DNA of 64,000 nt from positions 2,685,585-2,749,584 of the forward strand of contig NZ_CP029256.1 of the NCBI RefSeq assembly GCF_003628755.1, given 5' to 3'. The notes beneath the pieces were generated by a model. It was not told where the DNA came from. It worked only from the letters and a program-made list of their open reading frames with translations, and searched no databases. Each line of letters opens with the position of its first letter. Position 1 is the stretch's first letter. Made by a program: the position numbers and the translations under genes. The stretch comes from Christensenella minuta. GTDB taxonomy: Bacteria; Bacillota; Clostridia; Christensenellales; Christensenellaceae. Positions 14,326 through 23,521 of the stretch are shown here, one piece after another.

Positions 14326-17306
14326 ATACAGTAGATTTAGGCGCATTGCGCATTGGGTTGATTGCAGACCTTACTAAAGGATTGTCTGATTTAGATAAGT
14401 TGAAAAAAACCACTGAATCAGTGCAAACAACGGCACAAAAAAATTTAAGTAAAGTAGGCAATGCGTTTATGGGGATCGGCACCGCCATAACCGGAACTGC
14501 AATTGCCATCGGTACGGCTAGTACAAAAGCGGGGATTGAATTTGAAAGCGCGTTCGCTGGGGTTGAAAAAACGGTAGATGCAACAGACGAACAGTTAGCA
14601 GAGCTAAGAGAGGGCATTATTGACCTGTCTAAGGAAATGCCGCAATCTGCAAGCGAAATTTCGGGAGTAGCAGAGGCGGCGGGGCAGTTGGGCATAAAAA
14701 CAGAAAACGTATTAGATTTTACGAAAACAATGGTTATGATGGGCGATTCAACGAATATGTCCTCAGAAACCGCCGCAACCTCTTTAGCAAGATTAGCTAA
14801 TATTACACAAATGCCACAAACCGAGTTTAACAGACTAGGTTCTGTGATCGTAGCACTTGGCAATAACTTAGCCACGACAGAAAGTGAAATTACAGATATG
14901 GGGTTGCGTCTTGCCGGTGCTGGTAAACAGATCGGACTTACAGAAGCGCAAACACTAGGGTTAGCTGGGGCGTTATCGTCCGTAGGCATTGAAGCAGAAG
15001 CGGGCGGCTCTGCAATGTCAAAAGTAATGGTTGATATGCAGCTTGCTGTAGAAACGGGCGGGGAATCGCTTGACAACTTTGCTAAGGTTGCAGGGATGAC
15101 AGCAGAAGATTTCCAGAAGTCTTTTAGAGATGATGCAGCCGGTGCGCTAATTTCTTTTATAACGGGCTTGCAAAACGCAGAACAGCACGGCACGAGTGCA
15201 ATTAAAGTGCTTGATGATATGGGAATAACAGAGGTGCGTATGCGTGATGCCTTGCTACGCGCTGCTGGTGCTGGCGACCTATTTACTGAGGCAATCTCCC
15301 TTGGTACTAAGGCGTGGGACGAAAACACGGCATTGACGGCAGAAGCCGGGAAACGCTATGAAACGACTGAATCAAAAATAAAAATTTTGAAAAACCAGAT
15401 AACAGCATTATTTTTAAAAATAGCTGATGTGGTTTTACCGATTGTAAAGCAGGTGATTAGCTTCATTTCGGATTTAGTGGAGAAGCTTTCCAATATGAGC
15501 AAAAGCCAGCAAGAAATGATTATCAAGATTGGTCTGGTTGTTGCCGCTATCGGTCCGCTGCTTATAATCATGGGTACGCTTATGAAATCGTTGTCCGCTC
15601 TTATGGCTCATCCAATTGTTTTAACAATAACGCTTGTCGTTGCGGCTATTGCTACTTTAGTAGCGGCTATAAGCGCAGTTCCAACCGAAATGGAGATGAT
15701 GAGCGAAGCCATAGACAAGAACACAGAGGCTACAAACGCATGGTTCGAATCTATGAACGGAGCACGTGCAAATTTAGGCGACTTTTCCGGGATGGTGAAT
15801 GAGTATGGGCAAAACGCAAGCGACCTAACAAGTATCATTGATGAAAATACACAGAAAATAAACGATATTTACGCAGAGGCATACTCTAGGGGAGATGAGC
15901 TAAGGCAAAGCGAAATTGATAAAATAAACGAGTACGTTGACAATATAGCGGAAGCCCAAAACAGGCTTGCAGAGCTTGAAAAATCTAAAGCAGAAGCGCG
16001 CATTTCATCCTTGCAATGGCAGCTTGACAACATGAATTTAACAGCGGAGGAAGAACAAGGGATATTAAACACGTTGCAAGAAGTGAGGGCTGATTACACA
16101 AAAGCGACACAAGATATTATTTCTAATGAAATCGCCGCACTCGATCAACGTTTGCAAAATAACCAAATTTCGCAGGAGGAATACAATCGCCTACGCGAAC
16201 AGGCGTTACAAAAAAACCAAGAGTATGCAAACACTGAAAAAGCTATGTCTGATAAGCTTACAACCGATCTACTTGCAAGCCAACAGGAACGTTTCAACCT
16301 AAATATGAACGATTACAACAACAGGGTTCATCAGTTCAATAAGATAGAAGAAATCGGGCAATATCATGGCGAAAAAATGGCAGCGATCAACAACAACGAG
16401 ACGCTTAGCTGGTTTGAAAAACAGGTGCGACTTCAAGCGGCAGAACGCGAAATGCTTACAGATTTTGCGAACTTTGCGGCGGGGCAGGAGGTCACTTGGA
16501 CAGATTACAACTTTGCAGTAGACAGGAATATATCAGACGCCACCGCTGCATTTTTTAATTGGATAGCAAACAATAAAGCACAAGGCAGGCAGCTTTCAGA
16601 AGACAGTAGGCAAAACGCGCGCGACATTCTGAACGCTTACGCTAGTTTGCCGGAAGATTTGCGGGAAAGCGGTCTTGACTCATTGCGTGGGCTTGCGCAA
16701 GGTATGGCAGACGAATTTCCGGGGCTTAAAGATGCGGCCAGCATGGACATGGATCAGCTCATACAAGCTATGAACGACGCTTTAGGCGTTGCTTCTCCTT
16801 CGTGGAAAATGGATAGCGCAGGACAAAACCTTATGGAGGGGCTGAAACAAGGCACAAATAAGAAAGCCCCAAGCCTCATGGACCATATCAGAAACATAGG
16901 TCAATCCATGATTGACGGATTTAAGAATCTGTTTCAAATCAAATCGCCGTCGCGTGTTTTCCGGGGGTTCGGTGAGAATATCGGCGCAGGGCTGGAAGAG
17001 GGCCTTTTATCCAGCACTGACGCAGTAATGAAGGCCGGGGACGAACTAAGCAAAGCGGCGCTAGATGGCTTGAACGCCAATAAACTTGAAATGGAGGCAG
17101 TAGCCTTTGCAGGAGATGCGCTAGCAGACGCTTACAGAACGCCGGACATTAGCGGGTATATAAATACTCATGAAGGTAGTAAAGACGCATCAGGGAGCGT
17201 TATAAAGAACGAGCAGAACAACTATTTCACGGCGCGGGAGCTTACGCCATACGAACAGGCGCAACAGGCGCGCCGACTTGGTAAGGCGCTGTTTGAAGGT
17301 GTATAA
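14322..17306 (+). CDS. Tail tape measure protein
   Basis: 994 residues from GTG 14322 (AGGAG upstream). N-terminal TP901-type core (residues ~60-330: FESAFAGVEKTVDATDEQLA, MPQSASEISGVAEAAGQLGI, GVEAEAGGSAMSKVM-like motif), hydrophobic segments near 395-460 (IGLVVAAIGPLLIIMGTL; IVLTITLVVAAIATLVAAIS), long coiled coil ~500-760, and C-terminal SPSWKMDSAGQNLMEGLKQG / KSPSRVFRGFGENIGAGLEE repeats typical of the family. Length sets the tail length (roughly 150 nm if about 1.5 angstrom per residue). A long antisense frame here is a shadow. Confidence 0.95.
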   Translation: MNTVDLGALRIGLIADLTKGLSDLDKLKKTTESVQTTAQKNLSKVGNAFMGIGTAITGTAIAIGTASTKAGIEFESAFAGVEKTVDATDEQLAELREGIIDLSKEMPQSASEISGVAEAAGQLGIKTENVLDFTKTMVMMGDSTNMSSETAATSLARLANITQMPQTEFNRLGSVIVALGNNLATTESEITDMGLRLAGAGKQIGLTEAQTLGLAGALSSVGIEAEAGGSAMSKVMVDMQLAVETGGESLDNFAKVAGMTAEDFQKSFRDDAAGALISFITGLQNAEQHGTSAIKVLDDMGITEVRMRDALLRAAGAGDLFTEAISLGTKAWDENTALTAEAGKRYETTESKIKILKNQITALFLKIADVVLPIVKQVISFISDLVEKLSNMSKSQQEMIIKIGLVVAAIGPLLIIMGTLMKSLSALMAHPIVLTITLVVAAIATLVAAISAVPTEMEMMSEAIDKNTEATNAWFESMNGARANLGDFSGMVNEYGQNASDLTSIIDENTQKINDIYAEAYSRGDELRQSEIDKINEYVDNIAEAQNRLAELEKSKAEARISSLQWQLDNMNLTAEEEQGILNTLQEVRADYTKATQDIISNEIAALDQRLQNNQISQEEYNRLREQALQKNQEYANTEKAMSDKLTTDLLASQQERFNLNMNDYNNRVHQFNKIEEIGQYHGEKMAAINNNETLSWFEKQVRLQAAEREMLTDFANFAAGQEVTWTDYNFAVDRNISDATAAFFNWIANNKAQGRQLSEDSRQNARDILNAYASLPEDLRESGLDSLRGLAQGMADEFPGLKDAASMDMDQLIQAMNDALGVASPSWKMDSAGQNLMEGLKQGTNKKAPSLMDHIRNIGQSMIDGFKNLFQIKSPSRVFRGFGENIGAGLEEGLLSSTDAVMKAGDELSKAALDGLNANKLEMEAVAFAGDALADAYRTPDISGYINTHEGSKDASGSVIKNEQNNYFTARELTPYEQAQQARRLGKALFEGV

Positions 17307-18164
17307 ATGGAACGGATAAAATTTATAAACTCGAAGAATCAAATTTTTACCGCGTCATATGACGAAAACGCAAGGTTTATAATCAATAGCCTTGGAGGGT
17401 TGCGCGCTGCGGATATTCAGATCGTTCAATCGTCTGGGTATTTGCAGCATGGCGCGACCTATGGCCGAAGCCTTTACGGAGTGCGCCCAATCCCGATCCA
17501 GTTTTACTATAGCTATTCCAGCACAGCGGAGTTTTACAAGACTATGGACGGACTCCAGCGCGTTTTTAATCCTATGCTTGGCGAAGGCGTCTTAATCTAT
17601 GAAAACGACCATCACAGCCGCATGATAAGGGCTACGGTGACGGAACAGCCGGACATTGCCTCTAACACTGGGCTTGGGCTACGGGTGATAGGACTTGAGC
17701 TTACGGCGCACGATCCATTCTTTGAAGACCTGATAGAAACGCGCGTCAGAATGGCTGACTTTGTAGGCGGGCTAAAATTCCCTCACAGAATGCCCATGAG
17801 GTTTGGCAAGCGCGGCGATTCCGTGACGATCAATAACAGTGGGGACGCGCCCGCGCCTATCCGATGCGAATTTAGAGGCGCGGCCACAAATCCGGCGCTT
17901 AAAAACGACACAACAGGTGAGGCGCTGAAGGTAGTGGCGACGATTGCGGCGGGCGATACGCTTGTAATTGACACCGCATACGGTAAAAAAAACGTCACGA
18001 TTGAGCGAGGCGACGGAACGATTGAGGACGCTACAAACTCCGTGGATGATGAACAATCTTCCTTCTTCTCTCTTGCGCTTGGAAGCAATAGGCTTTCTTT
18101 TTCTGCTGATACCGGCGCGCCGGTAGTTTATGTAAATTATAAACGTCTATATGGGAATGGATAA
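17307..18164 (+). CDS. Distal tail protein (Dit, SPP1 gp19.1-like)
   Basis: 285 residues directly after the tape measure stop. FINSKNQIFTASYDENARF start, then GATYGRSLYGVRPIPIQFYY, the beta-rich N-terminal domain of Dit (siphovirus tail component), and a galectin-like C-terminal half (VTINNSGDAPAPIRCEFRGA). It forms the hub ring between tail tube and tip. Confidence 0.85.
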   Translation: MERIKFINSKNQIFTASYDENARFIINSLGGLRAADIQIVQSSGYLQHGATYGRSLYGVRPIPIQFYYSYSSTAEFYKTMDGLQRVFNPMLGEGVLIYENDHHSRMIRATVTEQPDIASNTGLGLRVIGLELTAHDPFFEDLIETRVRMADFVGGLKFPHRMPMRFGKRGDSVTINNSGDAPAPIRCEFRGAATNPALKNDTTGEALKVVATIAAGDTLVIDTAYGKKNVTIERGDGTIEDATNSVDDEQSSFFSLALGSNRLSFSADTGAPVVYVNYKRLYGNG

Positions 18165-18167
18165 CAA

Positions 18168-19268
18168 ATGGAAATCAAATGCTATAAATTTACGCCGACT
18201 GAATTAAAATTTTGCGGGGTAATAGATGATCCCGTTTCTTTTATGTTTTGCCGCAAGTACAGTGGTATAGGAGAATGGCAGATAGTCCAAAGCCTTGATA
18301 CGGTGAACGCTGCCCGGATTGCGGATTTCGATTTTATTCAAATCGCGCCCCGTGTGGCTGGGATTGTGACAAAGGTTATCACAGACAAAGGAACTTCCAA
18401 CAAGCGAACGATTAAAGGCATAGAGCTAAAAGGTATAGCCAAGCAAAGAATCGTAATGCCGCCTACTGGTAGCGCTGAACTTTCATACAGCAATACGGCA
18501 GTAAATAAGGTGATGGAAGGGTTGTTTGCAACGCAGATCGTAAGCCCTTCCGATACCAATAGAGCGATTCCGCTTACGCGGGTAATCCCTCTTGCGTCGG
18601 ATGTTACAACAAAAATTTATTATAGTGGGCGTTTTGCCGATCTGCACGAAGACCTGACGAACATTTCAGCGGCCAGCGGTGTTGGGTGGTATGCCGAAAT
18701 AGCAGAGGGCTATATTGATTTTTCATGTATGATCGGATTAGACAGGACGGCAGGACAGCAGGAAAATCAAAGGCTTATATTATCCCTGCATAACAACCGT
18801 CTAGATAGTTTGTATGTCGATAAAAATACCCGATGGGTAAACCTTGGATATGTCGCTGGACAAGGCGAGGGAACGCAAAGAACGGTTATAACGCGAAGCG
18901 TGAACAATGACACGTCCGGGCTCGGACGTTATGAAGCCTACATTGATGCACGCGACCTTTCTACGGTAGATGAGTTAAAAAGCCGTGGAGACGAAAAGCT
19001 AGCGGAGTTTGGCGACAACATAACCGTGACCGCTACTATGTCGAAATCGTTTGCAACGCAATACGGAACGGCGTTTGACCTTGGCGACATTGCCACAATA
19101 AAAGATGATGCGTTGCCAATGGGCGCGCTTGATGCGCGTATCACAGAAATAGAGACCGTGTGCGAGGGCGGCGAGCAGACAATAAGCGTTACGCTTGGAT
19201 ATAACAAATCTCAAATAAATGATGTTTTGAACCGCTTGAAAAACAACAAATCTATAAACGCGAGGTAA
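18168..19268 (+). CDS. Tail tip/baseplate protein (Gp37-like, Tal position)
   Basis: 366 residues from ATG 18168. Begins KCYKFTPTELKFCGVIDDPV and contains SFMFCRKYSGIGEWQIVQSL and TRVIPLASDVTTKIYYSGRF, then AYIDARDLSTVDELKSRGDE and a C-terminal strand LGYNKSQINDVLNRL. This is the pattern of ReqiPepy6 Gp37-like siphovirus proteins, the hub of the tail tip. No obvious peptidase motif. Confidence 0.75.
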   Translation: MEIKCYKFTPTELKFCGVIDDPVSFMFCRKYSGIGEWQIVQSLDTVNAARIADFDFIQIAPRVAGIVTKVITDKGTSNKRTIKGIELKGIAKQRIVMPPTGSAELSYSNTAVNKVMEGLFATQIVSPSDTNRAIPLTRVIPLASDVTTKIYYSGRFADLHEDLTNISAASGVGWYAEIAEGYIDFSCMIGLDRTAGQQENQRLILSLHNNRLDSLYVDKNTRWVNLGYVAGQGEGTQRTVITRSVNNDTSGLGRYEAYIDARDLSTVDELKSRGDEKLAEFGDNITVTATMSKSFATQYGTAFDLGDIATIKDDALPMGALDARITEIETVCEGGEQTISVTLGYNKSQINDVLNRLKNNKSINAR

Positions 19269-19273
19269 ATAGC

Positions 19274-20629
19274 ATGGCAGTAAATTTTGACAATTTCGGA
19301 TTTTTTGATTATGTGGAAGGGGAGCTTGACGACCGCTACGAGTATAATTCAGACGAATATAGCGAGATTATGGATAGCATTTTGGGGACTGGCATTATAC
19401 AAGGCAAAGGAGATACCCTTGCGTGCGAAGCTGGCGCGGGTGCGGTCATTGTCAACACGGGCGTGGTAGTCGTGGATGGGCGAATCGGGATTTTACACGA
19501 GAGCAAAAGTGTTCTAATTGATTCCGTGGAATCCGGCTATAGCCGAATAGACCGTATTGTTGCACGAAAGGACCTTGCAAACCGTATAGTATGCCTTGAC
19601 GCAATCAAGGGAACGCCGACCACTGGAACACCTGCAGCACCGGAACTGACGCGCACCACATCAATTTATGAGGCCTCACTGTGTCGGGTATTGGTCTCGG
19701 GCAGCGGGATCATAGTTACAGACGAACGCGGGGACGCGGCGTTGTGCGGCTACATTCCGCAATATAATAATTTGATGGGCAAATCAATGTACGACACTAA
19801 TAACGACGGAGCAGTTGATGTGGCAGACGACGCGGAGAAGCTGGGCGGAAAAGCCGCAGTATTGTATGCGCTTGCCGCGGATGTGTTGAAAAATAGCGGA
19901 GCACAAATATTAGATGGAAGTCTTGACGCAAGTGGAAGCATCATAGCGCCTAATTTCAGGATAGATGTAGCGGACGGTTCTATGTGGTTTACGGGCGGGT
20001 CAAGGCTGTTCAGGATTCACTATGACGGCGGCAACAATCTATATTTTCACGTATATAATGCCAATGGGACAAGTGTTGTGGCGACGCCGCTGTATATATC
20101 GGCAGCGGGAGAGGTTGTCGCACCAACGATAAACGCGACGGGCGCGCTGAAATCGCAGGGTACATATAACCGTACAACGACGGCGGCGGCGAACACTCAT
20201 ATTTCCGACAGCGCAAGCGGCCATCATTTTTACCGCTCTACATCATCACAGCGGTGGAAGACGAATATCAACGCCGCAGACCTGGAAGAGATCAGAAAAG
20301 CATTATTAAAAATCCTTGTGGTCAACTTTACATCATTGTGTGAATGCGACGATCCAGATAAGGTACACACGGGATTTATTGCAGAACAGCTTGCAGAGAT
20401 AGACCGGCGCATGGCAACGTACGGCACGGATGATGATGGCAATGAGCAAGTGGAAGGATTTGACAGCAACGAATTGATTTCGCGCACTGTGGCCGGGTGG
20501 CAGATACATGAAATGGAGATAAATAGGATTAAAGCGAAAGCTGCAAAATTCGACGCGCTTTCGGCGCTGCTCGTTTCCAAAGGGATACTCACACAGGAAG
20601 AAATTGACGGATTGGGGGATAAGGCATGA
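19274..20629 (+). CDS. Tail fibre/baseplate protein with C-terminal S74 chaperone domain
   Basis: 451 residues. Residues ~1-180 are a baseplate attachment part (NFGFFDYVEGELDDRYEYNS); a linker and beta-rich shaft follow; ~310-451 resembles the peptidase S74 intramolecular chaperone (SQRWKTNINAADLEEIRKAL, VHTGFIAEQLAEIDRR, GWQIHEMEINRIKAKAAKFD). S74 domains trimerise the fibre and cut themselves off. The protein should carry receptor binding. It overlaps the next gene by 4 bases. Confidence 0.78.
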   Translation: MAVNFDNFGFFDYVEGELDDRYEYNSDEYSEIMDSILGTGIIQGKGDTLACEAGAGAVIVNTGVVVVDGRIGILHESKSVLIDSVESGYSRIDRIVARKDLANRIVCLDAIKGTPTTGTPAAPELTRTTSIYEASLCRVLVSGSGIIVTDERGDAALCGYIPQYNNLMGKSMYDTNNDGAVDVADDAEKLGGKAAVLYALAADVLKNSGAQILDGSLDASGSIIAPNFRIDVADGSMWFTGGSRLFRIHYDGGNNLYFHVYNANGTSVVATPLYISAAGEVVAPTINATGALKSQGTYNRTTTAAANTHISDSASGHHFYRSTSSQRWKTNINAADLEEIRKALLKILVVNFTSLCECDDPDKVHTGFIAEQLAEIDRRMATYGTDDDGNEQVEGFDSNELISRTVAGWQIHEMEINRIKAKAAKFDALSALLVSKGILTQEEIDGLGDKA

Positions 20630-20895
20630 TGCAAATAGAAATCACAATCCTGATTGCCGTAGTCGGGTGCTTTGTCGGCCTTGCGGGGTGGCTGACCGGA
20701 CGGGACAAAAAAATAGCGAATGACAGCAAGTGGCGGGGCGGTGTAGACGCAAAGCTCGACACGATACTTGGCATAAAAAGCGACGTCGAAAAGCTCGATT
20801 GCAAGGTGGACGACCACGAACACAGAATTACGGCGGTAGAAGAAAGCGCGAAGCAAGCGCACAAAAGAATCGATCATATACAAAAAGACCACTAG
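20626..20895 (+). CDS. Small membrane protein with coiled coil (XhlA/holin-like)
   Basis: 88-89 residues from ATG 20626 or 20629. N-terminal membrane helix (ITILIAVVGCFVGLAGWLTG, residues ~4-25), then a coiled coil (KLDTILGIKSDVEKLDCKVDD and ITAVEESAKQ). This matches XhlA/hemolysin-type proteins that accompany holin and endolysin. A second, more typical holin lies after the endolysin, so lysis may use two membrane proteins. A weak GC hairpin with T-run (20895-20918) follows. Confidence 0.7.
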   Translation: MMQIEITILIAVVGCFVGLAGWLTGRDKKIANDSKWRGGVDAKLDTILGIKSDVEKLDCKVDDHEHRITAVEESAKQAHKRIDHIQKDH

Positions 20896-20934
20896 GCGGC
20901 GAGAGCCGTTTTTATTTTGAAAGGAGCTATTATA

Positions 20935-21672
20935 ATGGCAAAAATTACAGCGGCGCAGCTCATAGAGGGCTGCAAAAAAAGGTTAGGCTGGGGGTATGTC
21001 CTCGGCGGGCAGGGCGAATTGTATTCCGAGGATGTGGGAAAGCGGTTTTTTGAAAGATATAACGAAAAGCCCCTGTCCTACTATATCAAGGAATGCGCTA
21101 AATGGTTTGGTAAGCACGTTGTAGATTGTTCCGGGCTTATCATCGAGGCATTCAGGGATTATCTGCCCAGCTACGGCGATATGACGGCAAACGGTCTTTA
21201 TGACAGATGCTTTGAGCGTGGGGCAATCGGGACGATCCCGGAAGTGCCGGGTGTGTGCGTTTGGAAGAATGGGCATATAGGGATTTATATTGGCGGCGGT
21301 AAAGTCATTGAATCGCGCGGTAAAGCCTATGGAGTGGTGGAAACGGTGTTAAACGCGCGGGATTTTACGAACTGGGGCAAGTTGCGTGATGTAGACTACG
21401 CAACGGCCACGCCACAGCCCGCAGCGCCTTCACAGAACGCTCCTACGCTTACGCGCAACCTTTCCAATGGGATGCGCGGCGAAGACGTGAGACAGGCGCA
21501 GGAGCGGCTTGAAAAGCATCTTGCACAGCCGGGGAAGATCGACGGCATCTTCGGAGAAAGGACGGAAGCAGCCGTAAAGCGTTTCCAGCAAGCGCGCAAG
21601 AACGAAGGCCGTGACATTGGCGCGGTAGATGGGATCATCGGCCCAAAGACATGGGCGATCCTGTGGGAATAA
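20935..21672 (+). CDS. Endolysin: NlpC/P60 peptidase with peptidoglycan-binding domain
   Basis: 245 residues from ATG 20935 (AAAGGAG upstream; an upstream TTG in frame is not needed). NlpC/P60-type domain ~1-155: catalytic Cys65 in HVVDCSGLI, His114 in NGHIGIYIGG. A Pro/Ala linker (~158-175) leads to a PG_binding_1 domain (NLSNGMRGEDVRQAQERLEK ... DGIFGERTEAAVKRFQQARK ... DGIIGPKTW). It cleaves stem-peptide bonds of peptidoglycan at lysis. Confidence 0.9.
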   Translation: MAKITAAQLIEGCKKRLGWGYVLGGQGELYSEDVGKRFFERYNEKPLSYYIKECAKWFGKHVVDCSGLIIEAFRDYLPSYGDMTANGLYDRCFERGAIGTIPEVPGVCVWKNGHIGIYIGGGKVIESRGKAYGVVETVLNARDFTNWGKLRDVDYATATPQPAAPSQNAPTLTRNLSNGMRGEDVRQAQERLEKHLAQPGKIDGIFGERTEAAVKRFQQARKNEGRDIGAVDGIIGPKTWAILWE

Positions 21673-21690
21673 GGAAAGGAGAAGTAGGGA

Positions 21691-21882
21691 ATGGAAAATA
21701 TGCAGAACAGGTTAAGAAGTTGGCCGTTATGGCTGGCAATCGCGGCGCTGGCCGTGTGGGTAGTGAAGGCTTTCGGAGGTCTTGACATCTCGCAGCAGGT
21801 GAACGATTTCATGAACGTTGCCTTGCCTGTTGTGGTCGGTTTCGGGATTATCAATAATCCCACAGATGCAAAGAAAATATAA
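21691..21882 (+). CDS. Phage holin (phi LC3-like)
   Basis: 63 residues from ATG 21691 with AAGGAGAAG upstream. Two membrane helices (SWPLWLAIAALAVWVVKAFG and FMNVALPVVVGFGIINNPTD), the arrangement of the phi LC3/A118-type holins whose C-terminus ends G-I-I-x-x-P-T-D. It permeabilises the membrane so that the endolysin reaches the wall. Last recognisable prophage gene; terminator follows. Confidence 0.83.
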   Translation: MENMQNRLRSWPLWLAIAALAVWVVKAFGGLDISQQVNDFMNVALPVVVGFGIINNPTDAKKI

Positions 21883-21889
21883 CGGAATC

Positions 21890-21917
21890 GGGCGGCCTTG
21901 CGGTCGCCCTTTTTTTG
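21890..21917 (+). terminator. Terminator of the prophage late operon
   Basis: GGGCGGCC (21890-21897), loop TTGC, GGTCGCCC (21902-21909), then eight T. Strong rho-independent signal after the holin gene. Confidence 0.9.
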
Positions 21918-22012
21918 TTCGTTTGGTTAAAGTGGGTTCAAATGTGGGTTATTATAAATATTGCTCGGCGCAAATCCGGCAATGTAATCGCATTTTAGGG
22001 ATAAAAAACAGG

Positions 22013-22045
22013 CGTTTCCGACCCCCAATCATTTGCGGAAACGCC
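22013..22045 (-). terminator. Terminator of the perR-like gene near the prophage/host border
   Basis: GGCGTTTCCG / CGGAAACGCC form a 10-bp stem with a loop of about 13, followed on the minus strand by GTTTTTTA. The prophage's right end must lie between the holin terminator (21917) and the regulator gene, but I could not identify an att core because the left end is outside the window. Confidence 0.75.
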
Positions 22046-22085
22046 CGTTCTTCAGATATAAGATATATTTCAGCTGCACGGCAAT

Positions 22086-22478
22086 TTAGGAGGATGCCTT
22101 TGCAGATGAAGCGCAATGCTTGCATGTGCCGTAAAACAAGATCGCGTGGCCTGAGATCCGGCAGCCCGTCTTTTCCTCGAATTCGTGATCGAACGGCGGA
22201 ACATATTCCCGCGGAACGTCCACCATTGCCCCGCATTTCTCGCAGATCATGTGGTAATGCGGTTCCAGCGTGCCGTCGAAATGATCTGCGCCGCCCGGAA
22301 CGGGAATTTTTATAAGCAGCCCGTTTTTCGCAAGCTGGTTCAGGTTCCGGTATACCGTCGCAAGGCTCAGCTCGGGGTGATCGGGCTTCAAAAAGGAAAA
22401 AACCGCATCTGCCGTGGGATGCACCCTGTTTTCCAGTACGGCTTTGAGTATCAGTTCCCTTTGCTTTGAATAGATCAT
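22086..22478 (-). CDS. perR: Fur-family regulator, PerR-like
   Basis: 130 residues. N-terminal winged helix (HPTADAVFSFLKPDHPELSL, ATVYRNLNQLAKNGLL) and C-terminal dimerisation domain. The PerR-type metal ligands can be aligned: His in HPTAD, Asp in HFDG, His-Tyr-His in PHYHMIC, Asp in MVDV; structural zinc cysteines are CEKC and CKHC. It would repress peroxide-stress and metal genes until oxidised. AT-rich dyads upstream (22496-22542) are candidate autoregulatory boxes. PerR rather than Fur or Zur is my preference from the Asp/His set, not proven. Confidence 0.82.
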   Translation of the reverse strand: MIYSKQRELILKAVLENRVHPTADAVFSFLKPDHPELSLATVYRNLNQLAKNGLLIKIPVPGGADHFDGTLEPHYHMICEKCGAMVDVPREYVPPFDHEFEEKTGCRISGHAILFYGTCKHCASSAKASS

Positions 22479-22495
22479 AGCCTCACCTTTTCAAA

Positions 22496-22542
22496 GATCA
22501 TAATTAAGAATAATTATCATTCCTGATTATGATTATACTCTC
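22496..22542. promoter_or_regulatory. AT-rich Fur/PerR-type operator region
   Basis: Overlapping dyads such as ATAATTAAGAATAATTAT and TGATTATGATTAT lie just upstream of the regulator start. They resemble the TTATAATnATTATAA and TGATAATnATTATCA boxes of PerR and Fur without matching either perfectly. Confidence 0.5.
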
Positions 22543-22640
22543 CACATCAAAAAAGTCAACACAAAATTGTAAAAATTTGCATAATTTTTTTCCGGATTGT
22601 TATATACAAGAGGCAAGACAAAATACAGGAGGAAACCGGT

Positions 22641-22847
22641 ATGCACAAAATCATAAAAATCGAAGGAATGACCTGCGGGCATTGCGCGCAGCGTGTGGAA
22701 ACTCTTCTGAATCAAATGGAAAACGTATCCGCGAGGGTCTATCTCGAACAGAATGCCGCGGATGTGGACGTCGGAGCACAGGTAAGCGATGAAACGCTTC
22801 GCGCGGTGGTGGAGAATGCAGGATTTCAGGTAACGTCCATCGAATAA
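22641..22847 (+). CDS. Heavy-metal-associated (CopZ-like) metallochaperone
   Basis: 68 residues from ATG 22641 after CAGGAGG. Single HMA domain with the metal site GMTCGHC at residues 9-15 and a ferredoxin-like fold ending VVENAGFQVTSIE. Such proteins bind Cu(I) or related soft metals and pass them to P-type ATPases or regulators; no ATPase gene is adjacent. Its 3' end overlaps the convergent phosphatase gene by 22 bases. Confidence 0.85.
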   Translation: MHKIIKIEGMTCGHCAQRVETLLNQMENVSARVYLEQNAADVDVGAQVSDETLRAVVENAGFQVTSIE

Positions 22848-23362
22848 AGCGGGCGCGGCGTGTCAAACCGCCGGATGAGCGCCATCGCGGCATAGGCGCA
22901 GCCGCATCCGAGCAGCGTCCCCGCGAGAACGTCGGACGGGAAGTGCACAAATACATAAACCCGGGAAAAGGCGATCAGGAGCGCGTAGGCCGAAGCGGGG
23001 ATGCGCACTTTCCTGTTTGTGGCGTAGAGCACTGTCAGCGCGGCAAAGGAAGACGAAGCGTGGCCCGACGGAAAGGAAGAACCGGGGGGCGGCGGGATGA
23101 GAAGCTCCATAACGCCGTATTGCTGGAAGGGGCGCGGGCGCATTACAAGGTCCTTTACGATCACGTTTCCGATCACATAGGCAAGCGCGATTGCGAAAAA
23201 CAGCATCAGGCCTTGCCTGCGCGTCCTTTTGTCAAGCAGCAGCAATAACGTGGCCAGCAGCCATAGGAACCCGGAGTTGCCAATCAGGGAAAAGGAGGCC
23301 ATGAGTACGTCAAGGATACCGCACGAAAAAAAAGCGGTATGCAGCATGGCTTGGTCGGGCAT
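22826..23362 (-). CDS. PAP2-family membrane phosphatase
   Basis: 178 residues. Several membrane helices, and all three PAP2 motifs: KDLVMRPRP (K-x6-RP), PSGHASSSF, and SRVYVFVHFPSD (SR-x5-H-x3-D). Members dephosphorylate undecaprenyl pyrophosphate or lipid phosphates at the outer face of the membrane. Single gene, convergent with the metallochaperone. Substrate not decided by the sequence. Confidence 0.88.
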   Translation of the reverse strand: MPDQAMLHTAFFSCGILDVLMASFSLIGNSGFLWLLATLLLLLDKRTRRQGLMLFFAIALAYVIGNVIVKDLVMRPRPFQQYGVMELLIPPPPGSSFPSGHASSSFAALTVLYATNRKVRIPASAYALLIAFSRVYVFVHFPSDVLAGTLLGCGCAYAAMALIRRFDTPRPLYSMDVT

Positions 23363-23468
23363 TGGCGTCTTCCTCCTTTAGACATTCAAATGACATTATA
23401 GACAAACCGGGAAGCAAATGCACGCAACATTTTCTAAACAATTCCTGAACAATTCCCCCGAAGTATAT

Positions 23469-23502
23469 AAAAAGGCCCGGGAACACCAGAAAGGCTTCCC
23501 GG
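23469..23502 (-). terminator. Terminator of the aldo/keto reductase operon
   Basis: CCGGGAA (23477-23483) and TTCCCGG (23496-23502) pair; on the minus strand the stem is followed by GCCTTTTT. It ends the leftward operon. Confidence 0.75.
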
Positions 23503-23521
23503 ACCGCAGACCTGCCCGTGC

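Noticed and set aside
14093-15328. 411-residue leftward frame opposite the tape measure gene
   Set aside because: Low-complexity Ser/Ala/Pro composition, no ribosome site, wholly antisense to a well-supported gene: a codon-bias shadow.
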